Below are positions 43,925-52,989 of a DNA stretch of 64,000 bases, one piece after another; within the stretch, counting starts at the first letter, position 1; each line of letters begins with the position of its first letter. The position numbers and the translations under genes were made by a program. A model generated the notes under the pieces. It searched no databases and was not told the origin of the DNA. It saw nothing but the letters and a program-made list of their open reading frames with translations. The DNA is from an uncultured Paracoccaceae bacterium. Lineage in GTDB: Bacteria > Pseudomonadota > Alphaproteobacteria > Rhodobacterales > Rhodobacteraceae. The stretch spans positions 1 to 64,000 of the forward strand of contig CAKSTR010000007.1 of the NCBI GenBank assembly GCA_934500835.1, given 5' to 3'.

Positions 43925-45292
43925 TTATGCCAGTGGCGCAAATTTCGCCGTGAAGTGCCGCATCAGCCTTGGTTGTTCGATGATTCGATAGCCCTTGAGA
44001 TCGGATTTGGCATTTGTGATCTCTTCGCATACTTCCACGATGTAGTCGGCATGGGATTGCGTGTAGGCTCTTCTCGGCAAGGCAAGCCTGACAAGGTCCA
44101 TTGGCGCCGCTTCCTCGTCCCCGTTCGGCTTGCGCCCGAACATTACAGTGCCGATCTCGCAGGAACGGATACCGCCGAGCTCGTAGAGCGCGGTCGCTGC
44201 CGCTTGGCCGGGATAGGAAAGCGGGGGGATATGGTCCAGCCAGCGCCGGGCATCGACAAAGACGGCATGGCCCCCAGCCGGGCGCATGACGGGGACGCCG
44301 AGGCCGTGCAACTTCTCCGTCAGATACTCGGTCGTCCTCACCCGATAACGCAGATAGTCCTCATCGACGATCTCCTTCAGGCCTTGGGCAATCGCGTCCA
44401 GATCGCGGCCAGCCATGCCGCCGTATGTCGGAAAACCTTCCGTCAAGATCAAGCGATTGCGTGCCTGAAGAGCAAGATCATCATCGTTCAGCGCCAGCCA
44501 GCCGCCGATGTTGCCGAAGGCATCCTTCTTTGCGCTCATCGTCATCCCGTCGGCAAGGGAGAACATGTCGCGGACGATGTCCTTGACCGGCCGTTGCCCT
44601 TGCCCAGCTTCTCGCTGCTTGATGAACCAGGCGTTTTCGGCGAACCGACAACCATCTATGATGAAGGGCTTGCCATGGCGGCGGGCGGTCTCAGCGACCG
44701 CGCGGATGTTCTCTAGGCTGACTGGCTGGCCACCACCGGCATTGTTGGTCACCGTCAGCATCACACAGGGCACACTATCCCCGTGGCTGGTCAGGAAGGT
44801 CTCCAGTGCCTCCACATCCATATTGCCTTTGAAGGGATGCTGGGTATCAGGCTGATGGCCTTCAGCAATCAGAAGATCGTAGGCTTCTGCTCCCCCGCTC
44901 TCGATATTGCCTCGAGTAGTGTCGAAATGAGTGTTTGAGGGGATATTCCTGCCTGGTCCGCCCAACAGCGAGAACAGGATCGCCTCTGCCGCCCTTCCCT
45001 GATGCGTCGGGATGATGTGCTTGAAGGGCATCAGTTCCTGGACAGCGGACTCGAAGCGGAAGAAGGACGGCGATCCCGCATAGCTTTCATCGCCACCTTG
45101 GAGGGCGCTCCACTGCGCTGCACTCATTGCCGAGGTGCCGCTGTCTGTCAGCAGGTCGATCAGAACGTCCTCGGACCGGAGGGCGAACAGATTGTAATGG
45201 GCGCTCCGCAACAGGGATTGGCGTTCTTCGCGAGAGGTGAACTTGATGGGTTCTACACTCTTGATGCGGAAAGGTTCGATAATGGTCTTCAC
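43925..45292 (-). CDS. Tryptophanase-like PLP beta-eliminating lyase
   Basis: From a GTG start (VKTIIEPFRI, with GGAG 8 bases upstream) the protein has 455 residues. It has the tryptophanase/tyrosine phenol-lyase fold: IDLLTDSGTSAMS, IIPTHQGRAAEA and the PLP-lysine motif SAKKDAFGNIGG near 253-264. The specificity segment reads RSCEIG. Tyrosine phenol-lyase has an arginine two residues after the glutamate-preceding methionine (SMERG), whereas tryptophanase has VEIG, so tryptophan to indole, pyruvate and ammonia is more likely. I find no TnaC-like leader peptide. Confidence 0.75.
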   Translation of the reverse strand: MKTIIEPFRIKSVEPIKFTSREERQSLLRSAHYNLFALRSEDVLIDLLTDSGTSAMSAAQWSALQGGDESYAGSPSFFRFESAVQELMPFKHIIPTHQGRAAEAILFSLLGGPGRNIPSNTHFDTTRGNIESGGAEAYDLLIAEGHQPDTQHPFKGNMDVEALETFLTSHGDSVPCVMLTVTNNAGGGQPVSLENIRAVAETARRHGKPFIIDGCRFAENAWFIKQREAGQGQRPVKDIVRDMFSLADGMTMSAKKDAFGNIGGWLALNDDDLALQARNRLILTEGFPTYGGMAGRDLDAIAQGLKEIVDEDYLRYRVRTTEYLTEKLHGLGVPVMRPAGGHAVFVDARRWLDHIPPLSYPGQAAATALYELGGIRSCEIGTVMFGRKPNGDEEAAPMDLVRLALPRRAYTQSHADYIVEVCEEITNAKSDLKGYRIIEQPRLMRHFTAKFAPLA

Positions 45293-45693
45293 GGGGATGC
45301 TCCTATGAACATGCCCCGTTTCAGGAAGATTGCGGGGCCATAGCACCGCGGTTGCCTCTGATGATCAGATGACCGCGCTCAGCGCCCACTACGACCATTG
45401 GCCATGGTGTGGGGCATGTCAACCGCGTCGTATCCGATACCAGCAGTTTGACGGCTTCAATCTCGAGCTAACCTCTGAAAATAAAAGAAGACTGATAGTG
45501 ACGGAATGTCGCAGAGACCCGCTGCAAACCGGTATCTTCGGCGGACACGACCGCCGCACAGCTGTCGGAGATATGGCTGAAAATACCGACTGCCACGTCA
45601 ATCCGTGCTTCAAGGCTTGAATCTGTCGGTTAAAGGCAGCGGAATTGAGCAGAATAATCTGGAGAAAAATCTGGCATAAGATACTGGGAACGG
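45293..45693. other. Intergenic region upstream of the tryptophanase-like gene
   Basis: These 401 bases are AT-richer than the window average. They have only short frames on both strands that match nothing I recognise. The promoter of the lyase gene should be here. Confidence 0.4.
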
Positions 45694-46780
45694 CTACTTT
45701 CTCGAGGCTCTCAGTCTGTTGCGCATTTCGGAAGGTGTCACCCCAAATCTCTTCTTGAAGACCTTTGACATTGATCCATGAGATGGAAAGCCGGAGGCGA
45801 GAGAGACATCAAGCAGAGGCATGTCAGTCTGTTCGCAAAGTTGCCAAGCCATGTCAGTTTGCAGATTTCGATAATAGCTGCCCCGGGGAGCAGCCAAGAT
45901 ATCGAATGAACAAGCGTTCAAGCTGACGCTGAGATATCCGAAGATCTTTGGCAAGTTTGCCTATCTTTATGGGGTGTTCAATGCTGGCGGCCATCTTCTG
46001 CGCAGCCTGCTGGATGATCTTTTGTGCATATCTGAGCCGACTGGAAGTCCGAGAGGGCTGCTCTGCTTCGGGGCTTCGTGGCCGGGAGACGAGGAAGCGA
46101 TCGCAGATCTGATCGGAGATATCTGCGCCAAATGCCTCCTTGGCGAAATAGATAAGCATATCGAGGGTGGCCAGCTCTCCGGCACATGTCGTGATATTTG
46201 TGCCGGGATTGAACAGGGTTGGTGATGACTCTATGTCGATATTACGCTCCTTGAAGGCGGAGAGCGATAGCCAGTGAACAACCCCCTTGCCACCGCGCAG
46301 GAGGCCTGTTTCGGCAAGGGCCCAAGTTGCTGCACCGAGCCCGAAGATACGGATGTTCATCCGCTTGCAGAGCCGAAGCAGACGGCGGAGCGGTTCGCGC
46401 GCATCATCCGGGACGTCGAGGCCGCAGCAAAAGAAGACGGCAGCAGGAGTGGGCAGGCTCGAAACCCGCCTCTCGAAGTCCTCCACGGTTCCGCTGCAAC
46501 TCAGCGCGAGCTTGCTGTTTCGGTCGTCCCCGGCCCCCTTTACCATATAGAGGGATATTTCTGTGGTGCCGTGTGGTCTGACCTCCTTGATGTACTGAAG
46601 CGGCTCAAGGAGGCATCCAAGGGTGAGTAAAGAGGAGCCGGGCAGGAGGATGACAAGAAACTCGCAAGGCATAGGGTGGGTGCCAACTATCGTTCTGCCA
46701 GGGTCCGCATGGATCGGCTCGAAAGGGGCGGATTTGCCTGCGTGGCTCTGACCGGGAACTGTTCTGCTGAGTTTGGACAT
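45694..46780 (-). pseudogene. GlxA-like AraC regulator with DJ-1/PfpI domain, frameshifted
   Basis: The N-terminal part is a GATase1-like (GlxA) domain: PCEFLVILLPGSSLLTLGCL, IRIFGLGAATWALAETGLLR and NITTCAGELATLDMLIYFA. The AraC DNA-binding region begins with DLRISQRQLERLFIRYLGCS. A run CCCCGGGG at 45881-45888 has one base too many; the second half continues in another frame with GSYYRNLQTDMAWQLCEQTD and GFPSHGSMSKVFKKRFGVTP. A start at 46672 (MPCEF) is an alternative. Without repair, the second helix-turn-helix is lost. Confidence 0.75.
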
Positions 46781-46856
46781 CAGGGCGGGCAGGCATCATT
46801 GCGGGACTCCGATATCGGCCTTGGACAGGTGCGTCGGGTCTGCCGATCACACTATA

Positions 46857-46876
46857 CATTAGTGTCCACGACGGGG
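46857..46876 (+). promoter_or_regulatory. Weak copy of the betaine-regulon motif
   Basis: CATTAGTGTCCACGACGGGG resembles the CATTWATGTCYA sequence found before three betaine-cluster genes. It lies about 80 bases upstream of the GlxA-like gene. One core base differs and the trailing TGCT is absent, so this is a tentative site. Confidence 0.3.
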
Positions 46877-47035
46877 CGGTGTCAACGCCTGGTGAAGAGA
46901 GCCCTACGCCGCGGTCAGGCTCGATGGCCGGCGCAGCGGCAAGCGACGATCTCGGCCAAGGATATCTCCAGATTGTCCTGGAAGGCAGGGAAGAAGCCAG
47001 CCCGTCGAGGTCGCGGGCGAACAGCTTCTGAACGC

Positions 47036-47968
47036 TCAGATTTCTTGAGTGCGTCTCTGCCCAGAGGATTGCAGCTTCAACCATTCGATTGCTGCCCGCG
47101 TCTCGAGGCGGGCGGGTGTCAGGGGGATAAGGTAGAAGGCCCCCGGGGCTGCTATCTTCGGAGCGGGGATTTCCCTGAGACCCTCGAAAGATCGATCGCT
47201 GCCGTTTTCGACTTGCCAGGCGAGAATGATGCCTTGGCCCTGTTGAGCGGCGGCGAATGCGTCGTGGTAGCGGCTGACCGAGAAGGAAGGGGGAGGCAGC
47301 GGCTTGCCTGGCAGGGCAATTCGCTGCCAGTCCTCCCAGCTGACCCACTCGCTGTCGGGTGTATCGTAGTAAATGAGGGGGGCCAGTGCGATGTCCTCCG
47401 GACGACGGACAGGATGGCGCTCGAGGAAGCCCGGCGAGGCCATCGGCGCGATCCGGGCGCCGAACAGGCGGATTGCCCCGCTGCCAGGCAGGACAGTGGT
47501 CTGGTAGCGGATCAACAGGTCGGCGTTGTTGGCAGCATGATCGCCCGGTGTGTCTTGCGTCACGATCCGCAGGACGATGTCAGGGTGCGTGCGGCGGAAA
47601 TCCGGCATCCGCTCCACCAGCCAGAACCGCGACAGCGAAGCCGAAAGCTTGACGGTCAGTGACCTGGCTTCCACCTTGCGGATTTCCTGCATGGTGCCTG
47701 CGATGGAGGACAAGGCTGTATGTGAGCTGGCAGCCAGCTGTCTGCCGGCGGGGGTAAGCTCCACATGACGCGGCCGTCGGAAGAACAGGGCAACGCCGAG
47801 CCGCTCCTCCAGCGCCGCAATCTGCTTGCTGACGGCGGCTTGACTGACGCCGAGTTCGCCCGCTGCCGCAGTGAAGCTGCCGTGGCGTGCCGCGGCTTCG
47901 AAAGCGAAGATTGTTGAAAATGACCCGATCTGGTTTCGGAACCCAGCCATAACCTCAGGATATGACAT
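47036..47968 (-). CDS. LysR-type regulator (GcvA-like) divergent from the Rieske gene
   Basis: The 310-residue protein has an N-terminal winged helix (HGSFTAAAGELGVSQAAVSK) and a GcvA-type effector domain. It is divergent from the Rieske oxygenase gene with 101 bases between them, so it is the likely activator of the oxygenase/reductase pair. A betaine or its product would be the expected effector. Confidence 0.85.
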   Translation of the reverse strand: MSYPEVMAGFRNQIGSFSTIFAFEAAARHGSFTAAAGELGVSQAAVSKQIAALEERLGVALFFRRPRHVELTPAGRQLAASSHTALSSIAGTMQEIRKVEARSLTVKLSASLSRFWLVERMPDFRRTHPDIVLRIVTQDTPGDHAANNADLLIRYQTTVLPGSGAIRLFGARIAPMASPGFLERHPVRRPEDIALAPLIYYDTPDSEWVSWEDWQRIALPGKPLPPPSFSVSRYHDAFAAAQQGQGIILAWQVENGSDRSFEGLREIPAPKIAAPGAFYLIPLTPARLETRAAIEWLKLQSSGQRRTQEI

Positions 47969-48069
47969 GGGCGAGAATTAGTCCAGTTGTCAGCTGGTTC
48001 TCCAGCGAGCATTGCTGCGGAGCGCCTCCGACGCCCGGAGCCAGTTCGCATTTCAGCCAGGATCGAGCC

Positions 48070-49329
48070 ATGAGTGCCCACAGCAAACCACTGCTTGCGG
48101 AATTGGTCGCCGGATATCGTCGCGGATATACTCTGCCGGCAGCCTTCTATACGTCGCCGGATGTATTCGAGGTCGACCTCGACGTGTTTTTCCATCGGCA
48201 TTGGATCATGGTCGGAGTGACGGCGGAGATTCCCGAGGCCGGCGATGTCCGAAAAGTGGACATCGGCACGACCTCCATCCTGCTGCTGCGGGACGATGAT
48301 ATGAGGGTGAGGGCGTTCCACAACGTTTGCCGCCATCGCGGTGCCCGGATCATCGGAGAGGAGCAGACCTCGGTGGGGCGTCTGGTTTGCCCCTATCACC
48401 AGTGGTCCTACGATCTGAGTGGCGAGCTGGTTCACGCTGCGCATATGGGCAAGGAGCTGGACCGGTCTTGCCACGGCTTGAAGCCGGTCAATCTCCGGGT
48501 GATCGGCGGGATCATCTTCGTCTGCATCTCCGATAAAGCGCCAGAGGATATTGACGAGATTGCAGCGATCCTTGGCGACAGGCTCGCGCCCTACGATCTG
48601 GATAAGGCCAAGGTGGCGCTGGCACAAAGCATTGTCGAACCCGGGAACTGGAAGCTCAGTGTCGACAATAACCGGGAATGCTATCATTGCGAGGGCTCGC
48701 ATCCCGAACTTATCACCACGCTTGTAGGCCTGGACCTTGGATTCAATCCCGACGAGGTTGATGAGGAGGAAAAGGCAGAATATGCCGAGCATTGTGCTTT
48801 GGCCGGTGCGCAGGTTGCGGATTGGGAGGCGAAGGGCTTCGCCTCCACAAAGGTCGAACGCTACGAGGGGCACGAAACGCTGCTCCGGACCGAGCGCTTC
48901 GTGATCGCAGGAGCGGGCGAATCCCACACGATGGACGGCAAGGCCGCGTGCCGCAAACTGCTTGGCCGGCTGAGCGAACCGTGCTTCGGCGATATGCATC
49001 TGCATACGCATAACTCGTGGTCGCATTTCTTTGCCGACCATGCGGTCGTCAGCTGGATCGTTCCCCTGGCTCCTGACCGGACGGAGTTGCGCACTGTCTG
49101 GCTCGTGAACAGGGACGCGCAACAGGGAATTGATTATGAACTCGACCGATTGACCGAAGTCTGGATCGCAACCAACCAGCAGGATGCCGACTTGGTGACG
49201 ATCGCCCAGCAGGGGGTGTCTTCGGTTGCCTACCAGCCGGGCCCCCTCTCCGAATTCTGCGAGACGGCAGTGGACCGCAATATCGCGTGGTATGTCGAGC
49301 GGTTGCGCAAGCACGGGTTTCAGGAATGA
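48070..49329 (+). CDS. Rieske non-haem iron oxygenase, GbcA/stachydrine demethylase type
   Basis: The start at 48070 (MSAHSKPLLAELVAGYRRGY) gives 419 residues. The Rieske motif is CRHRGARI...CPYHQWSY and the mononuclear iron motif lies in NNRECYHCEGSHPEL. This pattern is typical of glycine betaine, carnitine and proline betaine monooxygenases, which remove a methyl group as formaldehyde. Its stop overlaps the start of the reductase gene by 4 bases. Confidence 0.85.
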   Translation: MSAHSKPLLAELVAGYRRGYTLPAAFYTSPDVFEVDLDVFFHRHWIMVGVTAEIPEAGDVRKVDIGTTSILLLRDDDMRVRAFHNVCRHRGARIIGEEQTSVGRLVCPYHQWSYDLSGELVHAAHMGKELDRSCHGLKPVNLRVIGGIIFVCISDKAPEDIDEIAAILGDRLAPYDLDKAKVALAQSIVEPGNWKLSVDNNRECYHCEGSHPELITTLVGLDLGFNPDEVDEEEKAEYAEHCALAGAQVADWEAKGFASTKVERYEGHETLLRTERFVIAGAGESHTMDGKAACRKLLGRLSEPCFGDMHLHTHNSWSHFFADHAVVSWIVPLAPDRTELRTVWLVNRDAQQGIDYELDRLTEVWIATNQQDADLVTIAQQGVSSVAYQPGPLSEFCETAVDRNIAWYVERLRKHGFQE

Positions 49330-50375
49330 ACGCGTCCTCGCTAGCTTTGTCAGTCGATGAGTTTCAGCTTGAGTGCTTGGCGACGCGCCAGGAAACCCCC
49401 AGCGCCAGGACCTATGTGTTCCGGATGCCGCCCGGTTGGGGGCAGTTCGATCCGGGGCAGTTCCTGAACTTTCTGTTCGAGATCGACGGCGAGGAGCAGC
49501 TTCGCAGCTACTCCATCTCGTCCTCGGCGCTGGTTCGTGGGCTGGCGTCGATCACCGTGAAACGCGTGCCGGGCGGGCGCGTATCCAACTGGCTGTTCGA
49601 CCAGATGCGGCCCGGGATGAAGGTTCGGACCTCGGGGCCGGCTGGTCAATTCAGTTGCGGACTTCGGCCAGCAGGGCCGTTGCTGCTGTTGACCGCGGGC
49701 AGCGGCATTACGCCCGCCGCCTCGATGCTTCGCAGTCTGGCGGATCAGGGAACCCAGACCGATGCGGTGCTGCTCCATTTCGCTTCGGCTCCCGAAGAGA
49801 TGATCTTTGCCGGCGAGATGCAGGGTTGGGCGCGTGCACTGCCCAGGCTGCGCGTCATTCCGGTGGTCACACGTCCCGATCACGCCAGTGGCTGGGTCGG
49901 TCCCGTGGGGCGCCTGTCGAGGCCCATGTTGCAGGGGCTGGTGCCGGATCTCGGCTCGCGGACGGTCTATTGTTGTGGCCCGGCAGGCTTCATGGAACTG
50001 GCAGGAACTCTCGTCGAAGGTTCGGGCCTCCCCACCGACCGGTTTCTGACCGAGAGCTTCGACCGTGCGGTGGAGGAAGCGCCGGAAACTGGGAACGAGA
50101 GCCCCGGAGTGCCGGCCTATACTTGTGCATTCGCCAAATCCGGCGTCGTCGGCGCCGTTTCGGCCGATACGACCCTGTTGAAGGCGGCAAAGGCTGTGGG
50201 GGTAAGGATACAGAGCTCTTGCGGCAAGGGAATCTGCGGGACCTGCAGGGTGAGGCTGGTCTCGGGAACGGTCGACCTGAGGCATCAGGGGGGCATAAAG
50301 CAACGCGAGATCGATCAGGGGTTCATCCTTGCGTGCTGTTCGCGTGCCACTTCAGATGTCGTGATCGACAAATAG
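49326..50375 (+). CDS. Oxygenase reductase (GbcB-like), FAD/NAD and 2Fe-2S
   Basis: The 349-residue protein has an FAD domain with RSYSISSSA, an NAD domain with LLLLTAGSGITPAASML and YCCGPAGFM, and a C-terminal plant-type ferredoxin domain with CGKGICGTCRVRLVSG and a final ACCSRA. It delivers electrons from NADH to the Rieske oxygenase. Translational coupling supports the pairing. Confidence 0.9.
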   Translation: MNASSLALSVDEFQLECLATRQETPSARTYVFRMPPGWGQFDPGQFLNFLFEIDGEEQLRSYSISSSALVRGLASITVKRVPGGRVSNWLFDQMRPGMKVRTSGPAGQFSCGLRPAGPLLLLTAGSGITPAASMLRSLADQGTQTDAVLLHFASAPEEMIFAGEMQGWARALPRLRVIPVVTRPDHASGWVGPVGRLSRPMLQGLVPDLGSRTVYCCGPAGFMELAGTLVEGSGLPTDRFLTESFDRAVEEAPETGNESPGVPAYTCAFAKSGVVGAVSADTTLLKAAKAVGVRIQSSCGKGICGTCRVRLVSGTVDLRHQGGIKQREIDQGFILACCSRATSDVVIDK

Positions 50376-50398
50376 CCCGATCTTTGGGGAGGCCGAAC

Positions 50399-51064
50399 TC
50401 AGTTCCTTGCGTTCGTTGCCGTTGCAGCGGCCATCACCAGCGCTTCAAAGCGCGCCATTTCGCTTGCCGTCGGCTCCTGTCCGCTAAAGGCCTGGAGGAA
50501 GGCCCGCGTCCGCGAGAGCCTGACGGCAAAATCCTCGTTGATATCCAGCGTATACTGGCCGATCTGCGTGAAATACAGCACCCGCGCCCGCACCAGTGCG
50601 TCGTCTTCGGCATAGCCGTGGCGGCGGTACATACCGGTCAACGCGTCCAGCCTTTGCTGGTCTGCGCTCGCGACAACCTTCAATACGGTGGGTGCCCTGC
50701 GCGCCCACAGGCGCACCGCGATGTCCAGATGGGAGTCGAACAATCCCTCGTCGACCCAGCATTCGAAGACGTTGAGGATCGCCTCGCAGATGGTGTCGGC
50801 CGGGCGAATCGCACGCTGGATGATCGGTCCGGTGTTCTTGGCCAGCCAATGGTCCAGCATCTGGCTGTAAAGATCCTGCGGGCTCTTGAAATACCAATAG
50901 AAGCTGGAGCGCGAGACGTTCAGTTGCCGCGCCATGATCTGGATCTTCACCCGGTCGATGCCGTCGCGGATCAGCGTCTGCAACGCCAGATTGAGCCAGT
51001 CTTCGCGCGTGGATCGGCCCTGAGCCACCGCCGCGTCCATATGTTGTGCGGCCGTGTCCGCCAT
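50399..51064 (-). CDS. TetR-family regulator of the catabolic cluster
   Basis: The 221-residue protein (MADTAAQHMDAAVAQGRSTR) has a TetR helix-turn-helix: LIRDGIDRVKIQIMARQLNV, then SRSSFYWYFKSPQDLYSQML. It is divergent from the MttB-family gene; the 160-base gap holds a perfect GACATTAATGTC palindrome. The same core recurs before the ABC and flavoprotein genes, so this protein probably represses all three units. Confidence 0.85.
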   Translation of the reverse strand: MADTAAQHMDAAVAQGRSTREDWLNLALQTLIRDGIDRVKIQIMARQLNVSRSSFYWYFKSPQDLYSQMLDHWLAKNTGPIIQRAIRPADTICEAILNVFECWVDEGLFDSHLDIAVRLWARRAPTVLKVVASADQQRLDALTGMYRRHGYAEDDALVRARVLYFTQIGQYTLDINEDFAVRLSRTRAFLQAFSGQEPTASEMARFEALVMAAATATNARN

Positions 51065-51174
51065 GCTCGCTTCTCGTTTCTCTGTCTCTGGATAGCATAG
51101 AGGCGACCTGCAAGGGAGAGCAAGCGTTCTGCGCATAGATGTGGCGAAGCGGCACCCGCTTCTCAAAATAGTAG

Positions 51175-51195
51175 ACATTAATGTCCATTGTGCTA
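51175..51195 (+). promoter_or_regulatory. TetR-type operator upstream of the MttB-family gene
   Basis: A perfect 12-base palindrome, GACATTAATGTC, is followed by CATTGTGCTAGGAT, where TAGGAT could be a -10. The core CATTAATGTCCA aligns with sites at 52934 and 59364. Confidence 0.6.
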
Positions 51196-51224
51196 GGATC
51201 ATCCCAATCAGGGAGGATGCGCGC

Positions 51225-52772
51225 ATGGAAAAACCGGAATCCGGCCGTCAGGGACGCACGCGCCAGCGTAGGGCAGGGGGCAGCGAGGGCGCGCGGCCCG
51301 AGGCCTCCTACATGCGGATGCAGAACCCCTTCGCCCCGCAGCTGGCCTATTCGCAGGACCGGATCGAGGCGATGCACGAGGGCGCCCTGCGGGTGCTGGA
51401 GGAGCTGGGCATCCGCGTCCTGCTGGACGAGGCGCGGCAGATCCTGCGCGCCGCCGGGGCGCTGGTGGACGAGGACAGCAAGATGGTCCGCATCGGCCGC
51501 GACATGGTGGCTGCGGCGCTCGCCTCGGCCCCCCGCTCCATCCGCCTGCGCGCGGCCAATCCGGCGCGGGAGCAGGACTACGCCCTCGGCTCGATGCTGT
51601 TCATGGCGGGTGCGGGCTGTCCCAACGCCTATGACCGCGAGCGCGGGCGGCGGCCCGGCGACCTGACAGGCTATCTGGAAACCCTGCGCCTGCAGCAGAC
51701 ATTCGACGTGATCCACATGCACGGCCCCTCGGTCGAGCCGCAGGACGTGCCGATCCACCTGCGCCACTATGCGATGATGAAGGGCCAGCTCGAGAACTGC
51801 GACAAGCCGATGTTCGTCTATGCCCGCGGGCGGCATCAGGTCGAGGAGAGCTTCGAGATGATCCGGCTGGCCCGCGGGCTGGACGAGGCGGGCTTCACCG
51901 ACGGCGTCTGGGCGACCACGGTGATCAACTCCAACTCGCCGCGGCAACTGGATATTCCGATGTCGCGAGGGATCATCGACTTCGCCCGCGCCGGGCAGAT
52001 GACCATCATCACCCCGTTCTGCCTTGCGGGTGCCATGGCGCCGATCACCGTGGCGGGCGCGCTGATGCTGCAACATGCCGAGGCGCTGGCCGGGATCACG
52101 CTGGCACAGATGGCGAAGCCGGGGGCGCCGGTCTCCTATGGCGGCTTCCTGTCCAACGTCGACATGAAGTCCGGCTCGCCTGCCTTCGGCACGCCGGAGC
52201 ACATCCGGGCCTGCATCGGCTCGGGGCAACTGGCGCGGCACATCGGCCTGCCCTGGCGCTCGGCCACCGGAGCGGCGTCGAACACAGCCGATGCGCAGGG
52301 TGCGACCGAGACGGTAATGGCGCTCTGGGGCGCGGTGCTGGGCGGCGCCACAGTCACCGTCCATGCCGCGGGCTGGCTGGAGGGCGGGCTGACGCTGGGC
52401 TACGAGAAGTTCATCCTGGACATCGAGGCGCTGCAGACTATCGCCGAGCTGGCCCGGCCGGCGCCGGCGGACGAGGCCGCGCTTGGCTTCGACGCCATCG
52501 CCGAGGTGCAGCCCGGCGGGCATTTCTTCGCCACGGCGCATACGATGGAACGCTACCAGACCGCCTTCTACCGCCCGCTGGTCGCCGACCTGTCGAACCA
52601 CGGCAGCTGGACCGAGGCGGGTGCGCTGCGGGCCGACGAACGCGCCACCGCGATCTGGCAGCAGAAACTGGCCGAGTTCACCCCGCCCGCCGCCTGCGAG
52701 GGCGTGGCCGAACGGCTGGAGGACTTCGTCCGAAGCCGCAGCGAATCGGGCGGGGCGCGGCCGGAGGATTGA
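51225..52772 (+). CDS. Trimethylamine methyltransferase (MttB) family protein, non-pyrrolysine
   Basis: The 515-residue protein (start MEKPESGRQG) has an MttB-like TIM barrel: ALRVLEELGIRVLLDEARQI, MAGAGCPNAYDRERGRRP, HAEALAGITLAQMAKPGAPV and GGATVTVHAAGWLEGGLTLG. No in-frame TAG interrupts the gene, so it is of the MtgB/non-Pyl branch, whose characterised members demethylate quaternary amines to a corrinoid protein. No corrinoid-protein gene is in the window, so the acceptor is unclear. It begins the TetR-linked cluster. Confidence 0.8.
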   Translation: MEKPESGRQGRTRQRRAGGSEGARPEASYMRMQNPFAPQLAYSQDRIEAMHEGALRVLEELGIRVLLDEARQILRAAGALVDEDSKMVRIGRDMVAAALASAPRSIRLRAANPAREQDYALGSMLFMAGAGCPNAYDRERGRRPGDLTGYLETLRLQQTFDVIHMHGPSVEPQDVPIHLRHYAMMKGQLENCDKPMFVYARGRHQVEESFEMIRLARGLDEAGFTDGVWATTVINSNSPRQLDIPMSRGIIDFARAGQMTIITPFCLAGAMAPITVAGALMLQHAEALAGITLAQMAKPGAPVSYGGFLSNVDMKSGSPAFGTPEHIRACIGSGQLARHIGLPWRSATGAASNTADAQGATETVMALWGAVLGGATVTVHAAGWLEGGLTLGYEKFILDIEALQTIAELARPAPADEAALGFDAIAEVQPGGHFFATAHTMERYQTAFYRPLVADLSNHGSWTEAGALRADERATAIWQQKLAEFTPPAACEGVAERLEDFVRSRSESGGARPED

Positions 52773-52933
52773 CTTGGCCTCTCCCGCCCGCCTTCTCCGC
52801 GGGACGGAGCCCGGCTCTTCCCGTGGCGGGAAGGAGTTTCGCTTTTATTTCAAAAGATAGCGAAACGTCGCAGCCCGGACAGGCAGGCTGGAGTGGCGAT
52901 GAAGATTTTTATATACACAACTGCCTGTATGTG

Positions 52934-52953
52934 CATTTATGTCCACAATGCTG
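52934..52953 (+). promoter_or_regulatory. TetR-type operator copy upstream of the ABC operon
   Basis: CATTTATGTCCACAATGCTG matches the motif before the MttB-family gene (CATTAATGTCCATTGTGCTA). It lies 37 bases before the binding-protein start and just after an AT-rich stretch. Confidence 0.55.
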
Positions 52954-52989
52954 CGCCATAGAGCGCCTGACCAGCACAGGGAGTGCAAC

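Noticed and set aside
43925..45292. Tyrosine phenol-lyase
   Set aside because: The arginine of the tyrosine-specific SMERG segment is replaced by isoleucine as in tryptophanase (EIG).
45293..45693. A TnaC-like leader peptide before the lyase gene
   Set aside because: Short frames were examined on the minus strand; none has the expected Trp and Pro placement near a suitable start.
46605..47348. A 247-codon minus-strand frame overlapping both the GlxA-like and LysR genes
   Set aside because: It overlaps two recognised genes in another frame and has no domain.
51225..52772. Pyrrolysine-containing MttB
   Set aside because: The gene has no in-frame amber codon and no pylT or pylS is present.
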